Below, one piece after another: positions 35,623 through 47,357 of a stretch of 64,000 nucleotides of DNA. A model generated the notes under the pieces. The model was not told where the DNA came from and ran no database searches. It saw only the letters and a list, made by a program, of their open reading frames with translations. Every line of letters begins with the position of its first letter. Position 1 is the stretch's first letter. The position numbers and the translations under genes are program-made. This stretch comes from Tamarix chinensis (Eukaryota > Streptophyta > Magnoliopsida > Caryophyllales > Tamaricaceae), in the NCBI GenBank assembly GCA_030549775.1, contig CM060181.1, positions 53,574,218 through 53,638,217 of the forward strand, written 5' to 3'.

Positions 35623-38600
35623 AATTATGTTGATATGATGTGATCAATTTCTTATAAAAATAATATGAGAAACACAACCTTAGAAGCCTTCATTTGTTAT
35701 CAATTATCAATGATTATTATAAGTTAATATTATGTAAGGAGCGTATAAGATATAAATATAATATAAACTTAAAATAATACTCGAACTCAATATGACCAAG
35801 CTAATAATGGAGTTGAATTATAAGCTACACTTTAACATAAAAAGAAAAGTGATACGATTTGAAAACTTTTAAATTTAAAATGTCAAATACATCTCCAAAG
35901 ATGAAATAATGATAAAAAATTCTAAGGCCCCAAAACAATTAATATAATAATTCACTTTTAATTTAATAAGATAAATTAAAATAAATGATCTCAAAATAAT
36001 TAGCTTTTAATAATATCTTGGAATAAAAAAAATGACACAAGCATGACTTAAATATGAAATAACCTAAATCCAATCTAAATTCGACCCGAAAATATAATAA
36101 TTCAAATTCACCTGAGCCCGATTCGAACCCGAACCGAAATTAGAACAACCGAAATTTATCCGAATCCGAGTCCATCCGATCTCAACCAGACCCGATCCGA
36201 GACCTTAGAATGACCCGAGATTATCCGATACTGAGTTGATCCGAATCAAACCCGACCCAGCCCGACCCGACAAAATGATCCGAAATTATCCGAAATCGAT
36301 ATGACCCGATTATCATGTAACCCGATCCGATAGTGATCCGACCCGCCCGATTGCCAGCTCTAGATGCAAACATGCAATACAACTTAATAGTCCAGTGCTT
36401 GCCACATCAAACCTGCAATTAAGCTCTTTTAGCTACGAGTCTATAATACTATAGAGAGTCATATTTATAATGATGTAGATTTGTGACGATTGGAGCTTGG
36501 CGTGTTGATCTCTTCCTCTTAACATATTGCTTATTTATGTTGGGCACATTAATGTCTCTTGTTAAAAAATAAAACTACTTCATTTAAAATACCTTCCCAT
36601 CCATCATCTCTCATCCCTTGTAAATGGTCCTTAGCAATTTCAACAAGTGTCAAGGCATTCAAAATGTCATGATTATTCTTTTGCAATGTTTGAGATAAAT
36701 TATCTGGAATTTTCGTAACATTTATCATCAAATGTAACATGAAAACGAAGTGAAAAGTTTGTAATCTATATAATAAAAATGTAACATCCCTGTTTTTACC
36801 AAATGTCCTCAAGTACCTTGATCACTGGAGAAAACACATTTTTGAGACTAAAAAATGTCCTTAAATGAGAACTCTAAGAACCCTAGTGAGTATCATTGGC
36901 CCTTACAAGAATGGATTCTTGGTTCAATCCCCAAGCAGATTCTATCAAGTCTACTTCCAATGCATTTGCTATGCAAGTAGCTTGTTTATCTCAAATAGAA
37001 TCATACGCTTATTGGAGGATCTAACGACATTCACAACACGTGATTTTACCATAGCATTAAGGGCCAATTGAAGTTGATGAGCAAAACAATGAACATAATA
37101 GACACATGAATTTTCATTTTGAATCAATGTTATCAAACCACCAAATTCACCTCACATATTACTAGCTCCATTGTACCCTTGTCCTCGTACTTTTGATAAA
37201 CATAATCCATATTGAATCAATATTGATTCAAGTGCAGCCTTAAGTGATAAAGCAGTTGTAGCTTTGACATGTACAATCCCAACAAATCTTTCCATAACAA
37301 AACCTATATTATCAGCATAACACAAAACAACGATCATTTATTCTTTCTTTGCTAAGTCTTTTGTTTCATCCACTAATATGCCAAAAAAATTCATCTCAAA
37401 ATTCATTAATAATCTCAGTAATTATTTCAGATGCAAATGCATAACTAATATCCTTTTAAATCTTAGGGGAAGTCATCTGAATATTCTGTTGAGCATTTCC
37501 TAACGCAACTCTAGCTATAACTTCATTGTTATGCCTCAAAGCCTCTAGAAAACAAAGAAAGTTACCTTGATTTATAGAATCTTCTAATTCATCATGTCCT
37601 TTAAATGTCATTCCTCCCTCAAGAAGAAATCTAACAGCCTGAATAAAATGCATCTAAACGGTTAAGATAATTTGATTTGACTTGTTTGGATTGCTTTATG
37701 AAAGAGGTTTCAATGCTTTGCTTCTATTTGATGATATCTTCACATTTTTTAGTGGCTTTAAAATAAGGACTATTAGAACTAACATCATGAACCTTGAACC
37801 CTTGTTTTTTATTCCAGTGTATAAATCATTTTCCCACAAAATGATTAATGTCAGCTTCACTTTTAAACAAGTAACAAGGCAGATAAAATACAACATCTTT
37901 AGCCATGCTATATTCTGATCAATCATATTCATCAAATCAAGATGAAATAAATCGACAATTTTTCCCACCGATAACCTTTTTAGGAAAGCTGTAAGTATGA
38001 GGTTGATAAGGGCCTTTTGAAAGATATTCAGATGAAAATCTAATATCTTTTTTCTTAACTCCGAATATGCTTCTAGAGTTTTCAAATCAACTTTACCTTC
38101 ATTAGTGAATCTTGATTATTGTAGTTGGCTTGAAGATGGGAGTGCTTGGTTTTTAGAAGTTGGTAACATAACTTGATTGACATAATTAGATTCGTGGTAG
38201 CTATATTTAGGCTTGTTTAAAAATTATCATTGCATCTTAAATTAACACATTAAATAATTTAATGAATCAAGTAAGGAATTTACTAAAACTTAATTGATAA
38301 TATAACTTTATAACAAAATAATTCAAAAATTAACTAATAAATTAAACAATTCAATCTATTACCAAACTAATTAGTAAATTAGGGTTTACCAAATTAATTA
38401 GGGTTTCTACATTCTGAATTCTATAAACTAAAAAATCTAATCAATTAATAAAATAAATATAGATAAATTAACTACTCACAGTTTATCACATAGAATTTAT
38501 TTAATAATAAAAAATTAAAGAAAACCTTACCTTCCTCACTTCCTGGTTGTGGCTTCCTCAATGTGATTTTGTGTGATAGATCTCAACATCAACTAGGCAG

Positions 38601-41600
38601 GAGACAACAGCAACAATCGTGTAGGGTTAACGGTTGGGGTGGGATCCAAGGAGGCGAATTGCTACGTTCAGCATTGAGTAGAGGATAAGTGAGGGATGGA
38701 GTCGACCTATTGGAGAAGAAGGATGAAGTCAAAGAGGAAGGGCCGTGTTGGTCTATGACTGCATTCGTCGTTGCCATCTATGGAGTGTGACATGGCCAGC
38801 GGCAATCTTTGAAGGTAGTAACGTTGAGCAGTTGAGGAAGGTTGAGGGGGGCAAGGCAGGAGTTCGAAGAAGTTGTTAATGAGTAGGAGGGAGGGAGACG
38901 ACAACCGAAGGGTAAGGGTGTTTGGGAAAAGAAAATTCAAAACAATGTCATTCTACTTACAAAAATAATTCAAGAAGCGGTCAGATAAGGGATTCAATTT
39001 GGGATCTTGTAGTCGAAAAACACAAGACCTGAGTAGCCCAACCGTTCATCCATCTTAAACTATCGATATGGTGTCCTTCATATATATAATATATATTTAA
39101 TACCTAAAAAATGAATACATTTAATACCTTACTGCTAGTTCTTCGTGGTGTCCCGGAACACCATGCGGAAGCCTTGGCCCCGCCTTTGGTTTATGCCCCT
39201 TTATTCGGGGAGAGTGGAAGGATGCTTTTTAACAAATGTAATCAGGACTGATGTTGGTTGTTTGAGCAGCCCTTTGGGTGAATAATTAATGAGGGTTTGT
39301 TCAAAATGGTCTACAAACGGAAGCCACAGCTTTCTATTTCCTTTTATACACGGCTCTCTGGCTGTGTTATCTCTCTTCAGAACTAGAACATGTATCCACA
39401 TCTTCAATCATTTCTCTGTACCTCCTCCAAATTGAAGTCCATAAATCATATCATCTTGTTTTCAAGTGTTTTTGGATTCAGAATCTTGCCTCTTTCCATC
39501 TCTATCATATTCAATTGACATTTCATCTCCAACTATACAATGAAATATCAGTACCGCAATTGCGTATCGGCCACAATTTTGCGGTTTTTGGGTCATCCGC
39601 GATGCAAAATTCTGAAATTGCGGCTGTTTCTAGAAAATTACATATTTATCGCCGCAATATCGACAAAATTTCAGATATCGATCGATATTTTGCCGATATT
39701 AGCTGATATTTACCGATATTGGCCGATGTTTACCAATATTTGCCAATATTTGTTGTGAAAAGAATTAAAAAAATCACGCTGCGAAAACCGCAACATATAA
39801 ACTATTATTCGCGATACCCCGATACCGTGACGCCGTGACCACAACCGCAATCGTGACCGTAACCGCGGTTTTATTGCTTGTCTCCAACCACTGTCACATC
39901 TGCACATGACTAACTTCTTTCAAAGTTTTAGTTCTTGTCTCATTTCAATTATTAAAATAAATGCAAGCTCTTTGTTTTTCATTTTTTTTTGTTACGATGA
40001 AGCAATTTACTTTCATTTTTTTTTCTTTATGAATAATATTAATTGTTCAAGATTTGCATAGCAATTTGCAAAGTTAATGCTTTCTAAGATACCAAAAAGT
40101 TATTCACAAAATTACAAGACCAATGATAGATTATTTTGGATCCTGAAGCAAATAATCTTGGGCTGGTATTGACAAATTTGGCATGTTCTGGACTTAGGGA
40201 CATTCGCTCGCCTGTTCTGGAGGAAAGCTTGAGAAAACTAGGAGTGGAGAAACTTAGCAAAGATGATGTGCAGAAAATGCAATGGGAGGTTTTGGAGGCT
40301 AAGATTGGAAACTGGATTCATTTTATGCGAATTGCTGTAAGGAGCTCTAAGCTGTTTCTGGATTATACTTGTTGATTACTTCTTATTAGTAATTATCTTT
40401 CTTTTCACCCCCTTCCCAATCAGGTTAAACTTCTTTTTGCTGGGGAAAGAAAAGTCTGTGACCAAATATTTGAAGGCATTGATACTGTTAGGGATCAGAG
40501 TTTTGCTGAGGTTACAGCCAGCAGTGTTGAACTGTTACTGAGCTTTGGAGATGCTATTGCCAGGAGCAAGAGATCACCTGAAAAGTTGTTTGTTCTTCTT
40601 GATATGTATGAAATAATGCGTGAGTTACATGCTGAGGTAATTCATCATCTACCAGATTGTTGAAATCAATGCTCTTCCAGTCTAAAATATTAATTGCATT
40701 ATTTTCACCTTCGAAGTTTATGTTATTTTTCAATTTTGAATTAAGGGTCCAGGGAATTTCTTGTATAAGGGGGTTTTAACTGATATTACGAAACAAGACT
40801 TGCTCTTAATGCTTATTTTAGTAATTGTGGTTTAGAGGAATAGGGTGATCCGACATGATACTGATAGAACTTAAGTCTTATCACCTGATAAAACAGTAAT
40901 CACAGTAAAAGAATGAGCTGAACATAGGAGAGTCTGAGAGAGAAGTGGATGAGGTTTTTTATTAATGGAGAATAAACAGAGAAATGATATGCCTCAGGTT
41001 CAAGCCTTCTCTGACCTGGCTTCTCCGATCTTAATGTCCAACCAAAACCTTCCAACTCCTTTCCTGATTCTTCTGTATATGGGAAACAACAGAAAACCAA
41101 CAGATCATTACCAGGCTGCTAGACTGTACCATACTGACCAACCAAATAACAGTCTCCTCAAATAACAAACTATTGCCAGCTCAGCTAGCCAACAAACCAC
41201 CAGGCCTGGCAGCAAAATCTCCTACTTCATGGTCCTTTCTCAACCTCCTTTCCTTTCCTTACATAGACAAATTTAATCATAGGCCTATCAAATACCTACC
41301 ATATTATGTGCTCTGGGGGAGAGTGAGCTTATCTGCCTTTATGAGTATTTGCTTAGGATTGTGGATGAGTCACTTTCTGTGTCAAGTGTTCCCAAGTTTG
41401 AGCCTTGTCTGATTCATTCTGGTATGAATGGCTCTTGAGCTGTTACACCTAGGCATCTGTCAATTTCAAGACTTTGTGCAGTTATTTATAATTTTCTGCT
41501 GCACATGTTTTAATGATGTTTCATCTCTGCATGACCTGTGGTAGATCGATACGCTTTTCAATGGTACAGCTTGCAATGAGATGCGAGAGTCTGCTTTTGG

Positions 41601-44600
41601 CTTAACAAGACGGCTCGCTCAGACTGCCCGAGAGACATTTAGTGATTTTGAAGAAGCAGTGGAAAAAGACGCTACCAAAACTGCAGTGTCAGATGGGACT
41701 GTTCATCCATTAACCAGCTATGTGATTAATTACGTGAAGTTTTTATTTGAGTAAGACCTTCCACCTAGATCTTGTTTACTCTTGCTTAATCCTTACGTTC
41801 TTTTCTGCTGCCTATATAATTATGAAGTTGAGCTGTTTTCAGGGTCTTGATTAGCTGGTGAAGGTTAAGGCTAAGGTTAAGTTGTACCAAAACATTGTGT
41901 TGGATGGTCTGAAGTACTAGTGTTTATAAAAAGTGTTGCAAATAATAACTGCATATTGACAATATGTTTTCGGAACCTATTTTGTACATTATATACAAGG
42001 CTTACAGATGTGTTACTAATTTATTTGAAACTATTGGAAATGGTATATATGAGGGTTAAGTTGTTGAGAGGTACTAGATATATTAATTATGACTTGTTTC
42101 CTCTAAATCAGTTGGATAAATATGAATATAGAAGTTTTAGGGGTAATTCTTAACAGAAATAATTTGTAAAGTCCTCTAGGGTAAACCCTTTGTTTAAGTA
42201 TTCTAAACGAGAATTTTTGAACTTCTCATAATCTTTGAAATCAACTAAATAAGGGATTTTACAATTCCATCTTTTAGGTGGAATTTAGAAACTGCCTTAG
42301 CCTAAAGTTGAAAAAAGGGAAAAAAATTTATTTCTCTTTCCTCCTTCCTCGACCTAATACTTGCATGCATCAACTATTTTACATTCCTTTGCCTACCTTT
42401 TATAAATTCTTTATTCAAATTTCTGTGTTTAGTTTTATCCAAGCAATAAATTTATAATCGTAGAATTTTAAAAGTGAATCACTTTAACAATTATAACATT
42501 TTTGTATCTCTGTTTCATTTCTAAACTTTTCTATCCAAACTACCCTTAAGGATTTTACTGTACAATATTAGCGTGAATTGATAATTAAGCTAACCCTGTG
42601 TGAGAATATGCTTGATTGACGATGGACAAGACCTGTTTTGCTTGGGTTGTGAATGTGATTGTTTCATAGTCTAGATCATAGCTTTAAAAATTGGACTGGT
42701 GATAGAGCTGGTCTCTTCTGTGGTTTAATAGTCGGACTGGCAGTTTGAACTAGTTGAACCAACTGTTTATTTTAATTGATCAAATGTAACAAATAAATAA
42801 TAAATAATATATATTGTATAATACAATATTAGAAATAAGTTTTAGTTTATTTCATCTAATCTATTAAGGGGCCCAACTTATGCCCAAGTAAGAAAAATCC
42901 ATTAAAGAATACACCTCCATTCCTGTTTGTTTTTGAAAAATGATGTGCCATCAATTACTCAACTCCCACCCCATCCTGCTTACCACACCCTTACCCAAAA
43001 GCCACATTCGAGGGATTTCTTTAGGCTATCAAGTGGGACTTCTCACTCTTCAACGTTTCACCCCCTCTTCTTTACATCTCTGATTTCTTTGAATTGTCCT
43101 CTACTCACCCTCTCATGTTGTAGCTATTTTATATTATCTCCCCCTTCTCTCTCTTTCTTTTTGCGTCAATTAATTTCTCTGTTTTTTCTGGTGATCTCAA
43201 TTACCAGAGGCTTTTGATGTCGTTGGTGTTATTCTAGGCCACTGATGCGATTCAGGTTTTGGATGGTGGTGATGTGATAGTGCATTTTCAACCACGATGG
43301 CAGTGCAATGGTGCATTTTTGACCTATGTGTTCTGTTTTTTTTTTGTTTTTTTTATTACCGGTTTTCACTAAAACAGCTGGTTTTTTTGGTTGTAGCCGA
43401 TCTGACTGCAGATCTGGTTGTATACTAGAACTGTACCAGTGGGGTGACCGGGTCGCCGTTTGACTGATCGGTTCAATTTTTAAAACTATGATCTAGATAC
43501 TCATATCATTAATTGAATATTGCTAATATGTTAAACTCGAGTCCATTAATAAGGCATTAGTTGTTACTAATTCTTAAGGGGCTTTATTTGACTAGCTTAT
43601 TTATGTATTGATAGTTAATGTCTTATTAATATAAAGTTTGTCAAACCCTAAGCTTGCTAAACTCTAGCTTGTTCCTCAAGTTATTAGCTATAAATTAAGA
43701 GGCTATAGCATTAGTAATATGAGTTGGAGAGATAATAGAATTATTAGTTCTTCAATCTCCTTTTTGTTCTCTTCTCTCTTGTTCTCACAGACCATATACA
43801 CAAATTCATAATCAATCAATTTTCACCAATCCCTTCCCTTGATTGTATCTGATTCCATGGAAACTCCTTTGTAATCTTCCCATGATTTTTTTGTGGCTAG
43901 ATCCTTAGACAAAGATATCCATGGTATTAGAGCCCTAGCTATAGAGACCCTAAGGAAATCGACACAACCATGGATAAAATTTTATATCACTCAGGTTGTA
44001 GATAGAAAATGATGCTCCTTTGGAGAAATGGTGCACGAGAGCAGACGTATATTAGTTGGAATACTGCTACTAGCCGTCGCTGCAAGTGAATCATACTAGT
44101 TGGCACTTGGCAGGCAAACTGTCCCTCCCATCGGCATTGGGTTGCCCATTTGTTACCTTTTTTCCCCCTAGTTTAGTGCCGACCATCACGTTGCTAGCCT
44201 CCCTTGCTTTTCTTGTCATGGTTGTGCAGAGCACTAGCCCAAGGCAAGGATTCTAGCTTACTTGCAACCTTCTAGCGTCATTGTAAGCCCTTTCTAGTCC
44301 CTCGCTGTCATTGCGCCAAACACCCCTCCCCCACCTCACAATCACTCATTAAACACCTCTAGCCTTTCGCTGGCCGTGAACTCACCACCTTCAAAGCCTT
44401 GGAAGCCTAAGACCATCATCTCCACTCACACCATCCCAAAACCTTCCCCTACCCATTTGGCACCAACTGCACTGGTAGTCACCCACCAACCTGACGACAC
44501 CCTCGCCAACCCTAGGTCCCTAGCAAGCCCCACACATCCCTCTTCAACATTCGTGGTCTGTGCGAGGCCCTTTTAGCAACCTAGCTACCCATGGACCTCC

Positions 44601-47357
44601 TTACCACCATCCTACTAACTTCACCTAGTGTTGGGAAGCCTTTTTGGCCATTAAAATATCTTCGGCTAACTATGGTTACCACCACTCGGGTCATGGTAAA
44701 GCCCTTACTGCACCTAGAAAAGCCTCTTTGGCTTCAGCAGAGGATCGAAACCTCCCACCGCAAGCTGATTCTGTGCCATCCACCTATCCTGAGGCTGAAA
44801 AGAAGATCCGAATGATATAAGGGCCCAACCCAATACATTCATTACTGGGGGTTATGCGGGAAGTTGCCAACAATGCCCTCCTCGTGGTGGATGTGGGGGT
44901 TCTATCATGGCAGACATCTGGGCTTGAGGAATTCTTTTGATCATATTACTGTAGACCCATGGCCTACAACACCAGCAAGTCCACCAGTTTCTCCTCTCAT
45001 GGTGGCCCTACCTATCAGGTTGCCTACTCTATAGTTACAGACTTACAGCTCAACACTTAATGGCTTCATGTCACCTTGTTCAAGATTTTTGTGCTACAAC
45101 CATACCGTCAAACATATGTTTCAGCTTGCATCAGCTCTTGGCATGTTTGGTCACTTACTGCATGTCATTATAGATGCTCCCTCCGTTTCATAAGTCACAC
45201 TTGACCTTGGTACACTGATGAAGAAATGAACCAATTGAGGAAATAGAGTGCCTAAAATGAATAATACACCCTCGAATATATATTTAAAAATCTCAACCAC
45301 TAATTAATAAAAGAGAGAATAGAAAGGTATAATAAGAAATATAACATATACTTCTCTTTAGGTTTCATTATGTCACTTATATTTTGAAACAAATTTAGAA
45401 AACTATTGTGATCTATATGTTGACATAGGGAGTAGTATATTAACTACTGCAGTGTGTGTTGTCTCACAGTGCTTGTTGGTGGTTTGATTAGATAGTTCAT
45501 ATATTGTCTTGTTAGGTCTTTTACTGGTATAAGTTCCTTTGATTTGCAGCTGGGATTACTGTTTCCTTTACCATTTAAATCTTCTCCATCAATTGCCCTT
45601 CATACTGCTTGTTGAATGCTGATTATTGATGCCTTCTCTGGTTCCAGTTCTCTGAGGTTAGCAGACAAATTAGTTGATGGTAGGATTCATTATATGCTTG
45701 TACATTTATCTTTCCCCTATAATATACAAGTTTCAAGCTTGTGTTGACAGTTTTCTGGACCTTGATTTCACTTGGTTGCTCTGGTGTGCATCTATGCTCA
45801 TTCTGATTGGAAAGAGTGTTATGCATGCACATTTTTGTAAGCAAGCCGGTCTTGTGTATGATCTTGAATTGACTAACATGGTTTGTTGCATCATAATCAG
45901 TGTTTAGTATTAATCATGGTGATGTGTGTTAAATTCCTTCTTTGCTTTTGCTTGCTGTAATCAATATTCATCTGCTTAATATCAATCTGAGAACCATGTG
46001 GGATCATTGTACAGCTACCAGTCAACTTTGAAACAACTCTTCCAAGAATTTGAACAGAAAGAAGATCCAAATTCTCAGTTGGCCTCAGTCACAATGCGGA
46101 TAATGCAAGCTCTTCAAACCAATTTGGACGGGAAGTCAAAACAATACAAGGATCTTGCTCTGACTCACTTATTCCTCATGAATAATATCCATTACATTGT
46201 AAGATCTGTCCGAAGGTATGTTTTCTTTTTATTTTTTTAATATAATATTCACTGGCAGCCCCAAATTTTTGTTTGTGTGCTTACTTTCTGATTTGTTGTT
46301 GTTCCAAAGGTCTGAAGCGAAGGATCTCTTGGGAGATGACTGGGTGCAAAGACACCGAAGGGTTGTTCAGCAGCATGCAAATCAGTATAAAAGGGTTGCT
46401 TGGGCTAAGGTAGGTTTCACGCCTGCTCTATGGAAAATTTGAAAGCTATTGTTCTTCTCAGGCAGGTATTAGTTTTTTGAACGTAAATTTGTCTATGTAC
46501 CTGCAATGTGTGATTTATGTAGTTTGGGATGCTAGCTGCTAGACTTGCGCCGGGAGATTTCCATCCCTTTAGTTAAACAACTTTTGGGTAGTAGAAACCA
46601 GTTTATGAAACTTTCTGATGTATATGTTTGTTTACTTGTATTTTTTCCGCTGACCAGTTTTAAGAAGATAAGAATTGATTTTGTATGCACCATGCATCAT
46701 CCCAGTGTCTTTTAGAGGCATGTGTTTCATATTTATGAGATCACTTTCTGCTTTAAATATAGATTCTGCAAACTCTCTCGGTTCAAGGCTTGACCTCATC
46801 TGGAGGAGGTGACAGTGGAAACAGCAGTGGAGTCTCTAGAGGATTGATTAAAGAGAGGTTAACATGATACTGTCTTTGCATGGGTTTGTAAAATTTTATC
46901 AAATCTGATAAAATGTTTTGCTGACGTGGGTTTACATATATATATATATATATATTAGGTTGAGATCATTTAATATGCAGTTTGAAGAGCTTCATCAAAG
47001 ACAATCTCAATGGACAGTTCCTGACACAGAGCTGCGTGAGTCTCTCCGACTTGCAGTTGCGGAAGTCCTGTTGCCTGCATACAGATCATTCATTAAACGT
47101 TTTGGGTATGTATTATTGGTATTAGTAATCTTATCGTCCTCTTCTTGGACACCAGTTGCATTTAATACTATTTGTGTATATATTTTCTTGGGTTAGATCC
47201 TTGGGTGGAGTTTTGTGCCATAATTTGACAATATTGCAGGCCTTTGGTCGAGACTGGCAAGAATGCGCAGAAATATGTTAGATACACACCGGAAGATCTG
47301 GAAAGAATGCTGGGTGAATTTTTTGAAGGGAAGACGTTGGCAGAACCAAGGAGGTAG
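30479..47357 (+). CDS. EXO70A1: EXO70A1-type exocyst complex subunit, 12 exons
   Basis: EXO70 is a subunit of the octameric exocyst, which tethers secretory vesicles to the plasma membrane. A-clade EXO70s act in polar growth, wall deposition and recycling. Exons: 30479-30664, 30766-30861, 32658-32863, 33320-33565, 40198-40336, 40424-40636, 41545-41750, 46015-46215, 46310-46409, 46763-46857, 46959-47105, 47240-47357. All introns are GT-AG and phases agree, giving 650 codons plus TAG, close to the roughly 640 residues usual for EXO70A1. Visible hallmarks are MDTLSERAALMKESLQKSQ near residue 16 (start of the N-terminal coiled coil), KLEEEFNQLLASY ending exon 3, WEVLEAKIGNWIHFMRIAVKLLFAGERKVCDQIF across exons 5-6, SKRSPEKLFVLLDMYEIMREL, ATKTAVSDGTVHPLTSYVINYVKFL, DDWVQRHRRVVQQHANQYKRVAW, and the basic C-terminus EPRR. 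The many-intron structure fits the A clade; other plant clades are mostly intronless. No stop or frameshift was found. Introns 4 and 7 are swollen by transposons. Confidence 0.95.
33783..33993. mobile_element. Short hAT-like MITE in intron 4
   Basis: A 211-bp segment with ends TAGGCTTGTAAATGAGTC and the reverse of GGCTCATTTAGAACCCTA, mirrored over about 18 bp with few mismatches. It is the same family as the split MITE at 24064-29190. It is non-coding. The target duplication is not clear. Confidence 0.7.
34268..38110 (-). pseudogene. hAT transposase with TTF-type zinc finger and C-terminal dimerisation region, broken
   Basis: The transposase would cut and paste the hAT in the nucleus. Reading the minus strand, a TTF zinc-finger-like part lies at about 37880-38085. 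It is followed by the DUF4371-type core at 36550-37700: GFVMERFVGIVHVKATTALSLKAALESIL and GLCLSKVRGQGYNGASNM at 37152-37337. After the nested MITE come the KLMKLALISPVATAS and QDCLVTFIERDVF blocks of the hAT dimerisation region at 34268-34484. Many stops and frame changes occur, and the nested MITE separates the last part. The N-terminus is not defined. The family is clear; the gene is dead. Confidence 0.85.
34667..36362. mobile_element. Non-autonomous hAT element nested in the intron-4 hAT
   Basis: A 1,696-bp segment with 12-bp inverted ends TAGAGCTGGCAA / TTGCCAGCTCTA and a perfect 8-bp duplication GATGCAAA (34659-34666, 36363-36370). Both ends are packed with ATCCGA / ACCCGA words (34690-34930; 36080-36350). 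The middle is AT-rich with an (ATT)n run near 35595-35622. No transposase was seen. Confidence 0.95.
39540..39885. mobile_element. Possible MITE with a 10-bp tandem repeat
   Basis: GC-richer than its surroundings. The halves show mirrored words (TTTTGCGGTTTTTGG on the left, GCGAAAACCGCAAC on the right). A six-copy 10-bp repeat sits in the middle (39693-39752). No clean target duplication was found, so the element boundaries are approximate. Confidence 0.45.
39693..39752. repeat. 10-bp tandem repeat, 6 copies (CCGATATTNG-type)
   Basis: Six consecutive decamers: CCGATATTAG, CTGATATTTA, CCGATATTGG, CCGATGTTTA, CCAATATTTG, CCAATATTTG. There are no indels. Confidence 0.9.
42677..43491. mobile_element. 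MITE in intron 7
   Basis: Inverted ends CATAGCTTTAAAAATTGGAC and the reverse of GGTTCAATTTTTAAAACTATGA match over about 20 bp. Outside, both flanks read TCTAGAT, but this partly continues the inverted symmetry, so the true duplication length is uncertain. It is about 815 bp and non-coding. Confidence 0.7.
43529..43921 (+). mobile_element. Copia-type LTR with primer site, truncated element in intron 7
   Basis: An LTR-like segment starting TGTTAAACTCGAG and ending GATATCCA. It is directly followed by TGGTATTAGAGC (43922-43933), one mismatch from the initiator-Met primer site TGGTATCAGAGC. Decayed internal-looking sequence continues to about 45170 without a recognisable gag or pol and without a second LTR. 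Copia affiliation is inferred from the ends and the primer site. Confidence 0.6.
45177..45432. mobile_element. Stowaway (Tc1/mariner) MITE
   Basis: A 256-bp element beginning CTCCCTCCGTTTCATAAGTC and ending GACATAGGGAG, followed by TA. The left flank is TG where TA would be expected, probably a decayed duplication. Confidence 0.85.
46936..46954. repeat. (TA)n microsatellite at the intron 10 acceptor
   Basis: A TA run of 19 bp ending only four bases before the splice acceptor AG (46957-46958) of the EXO70A1-like gene. It replaces the usual pyrimidine tract. Confidence 0.9.

Larger units (their letters stand above)
34137..39188 (-). mobile_element. hAT transposon (TTF/DUF4371 type), 5.05 kb, in intron 4
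   Basis: Terminal inverted repeats CAGTGGTAGAGCCAGG (34137) and, reversed, CAAAGGCGGGGCCAAGG (39188) fit the common plant hAT end CAGTGGCGGAGCCAGG. A perfect 8-bp target duplication GTTTATGC flanks it (34129-34136 and 39189-39196). It lies antisense to the host gene and carries a broken transposase gene. It is interrupted near its 3' end by another MITE (34667-36362). Confidence 0.93.
33566..40197 (+). other. Intron 4 of the EXO70A1-like gene (6.6 kb, transposon-filled)
   Basis: Donor GT at 33566 and acceptor AG at 40196-40197. About 5.05 kb is one hAT element, with a second MITE nested inside. A small MITE (33783-33993) and a possible further MITE with a 10-bp tandem repeat (39540-39885) account for most of the rest. 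Confidence 0.9.
41751..46014 (+). other. Intron 7 of the EXO70A1-like gene (4.3 kb, transposon-rich)
   Basis: Donor GT at 41751 and acceptor AG at 46013-46014. It contains a MITE (42677-43491), a copia-type LTR fragment with decayed internal sequence (43529 to about 45170) and a Stowaway MITE (45177-45432). The other parts show nothing recognisable. Confidence 0.88.

Noticed and set aside
40790..41430. Possible LTR-like fragment in EXO70 intron 6
   Set aside because: I could not find paired ends, a primer site or a second copy in the window.
44376..44815. Pro/Thr-rich open frames in EXO70 intron 7
   Set aside because: Low-complexity, no gag or pol motif. They lie in decayed internal sequence after the copia-type LTR.
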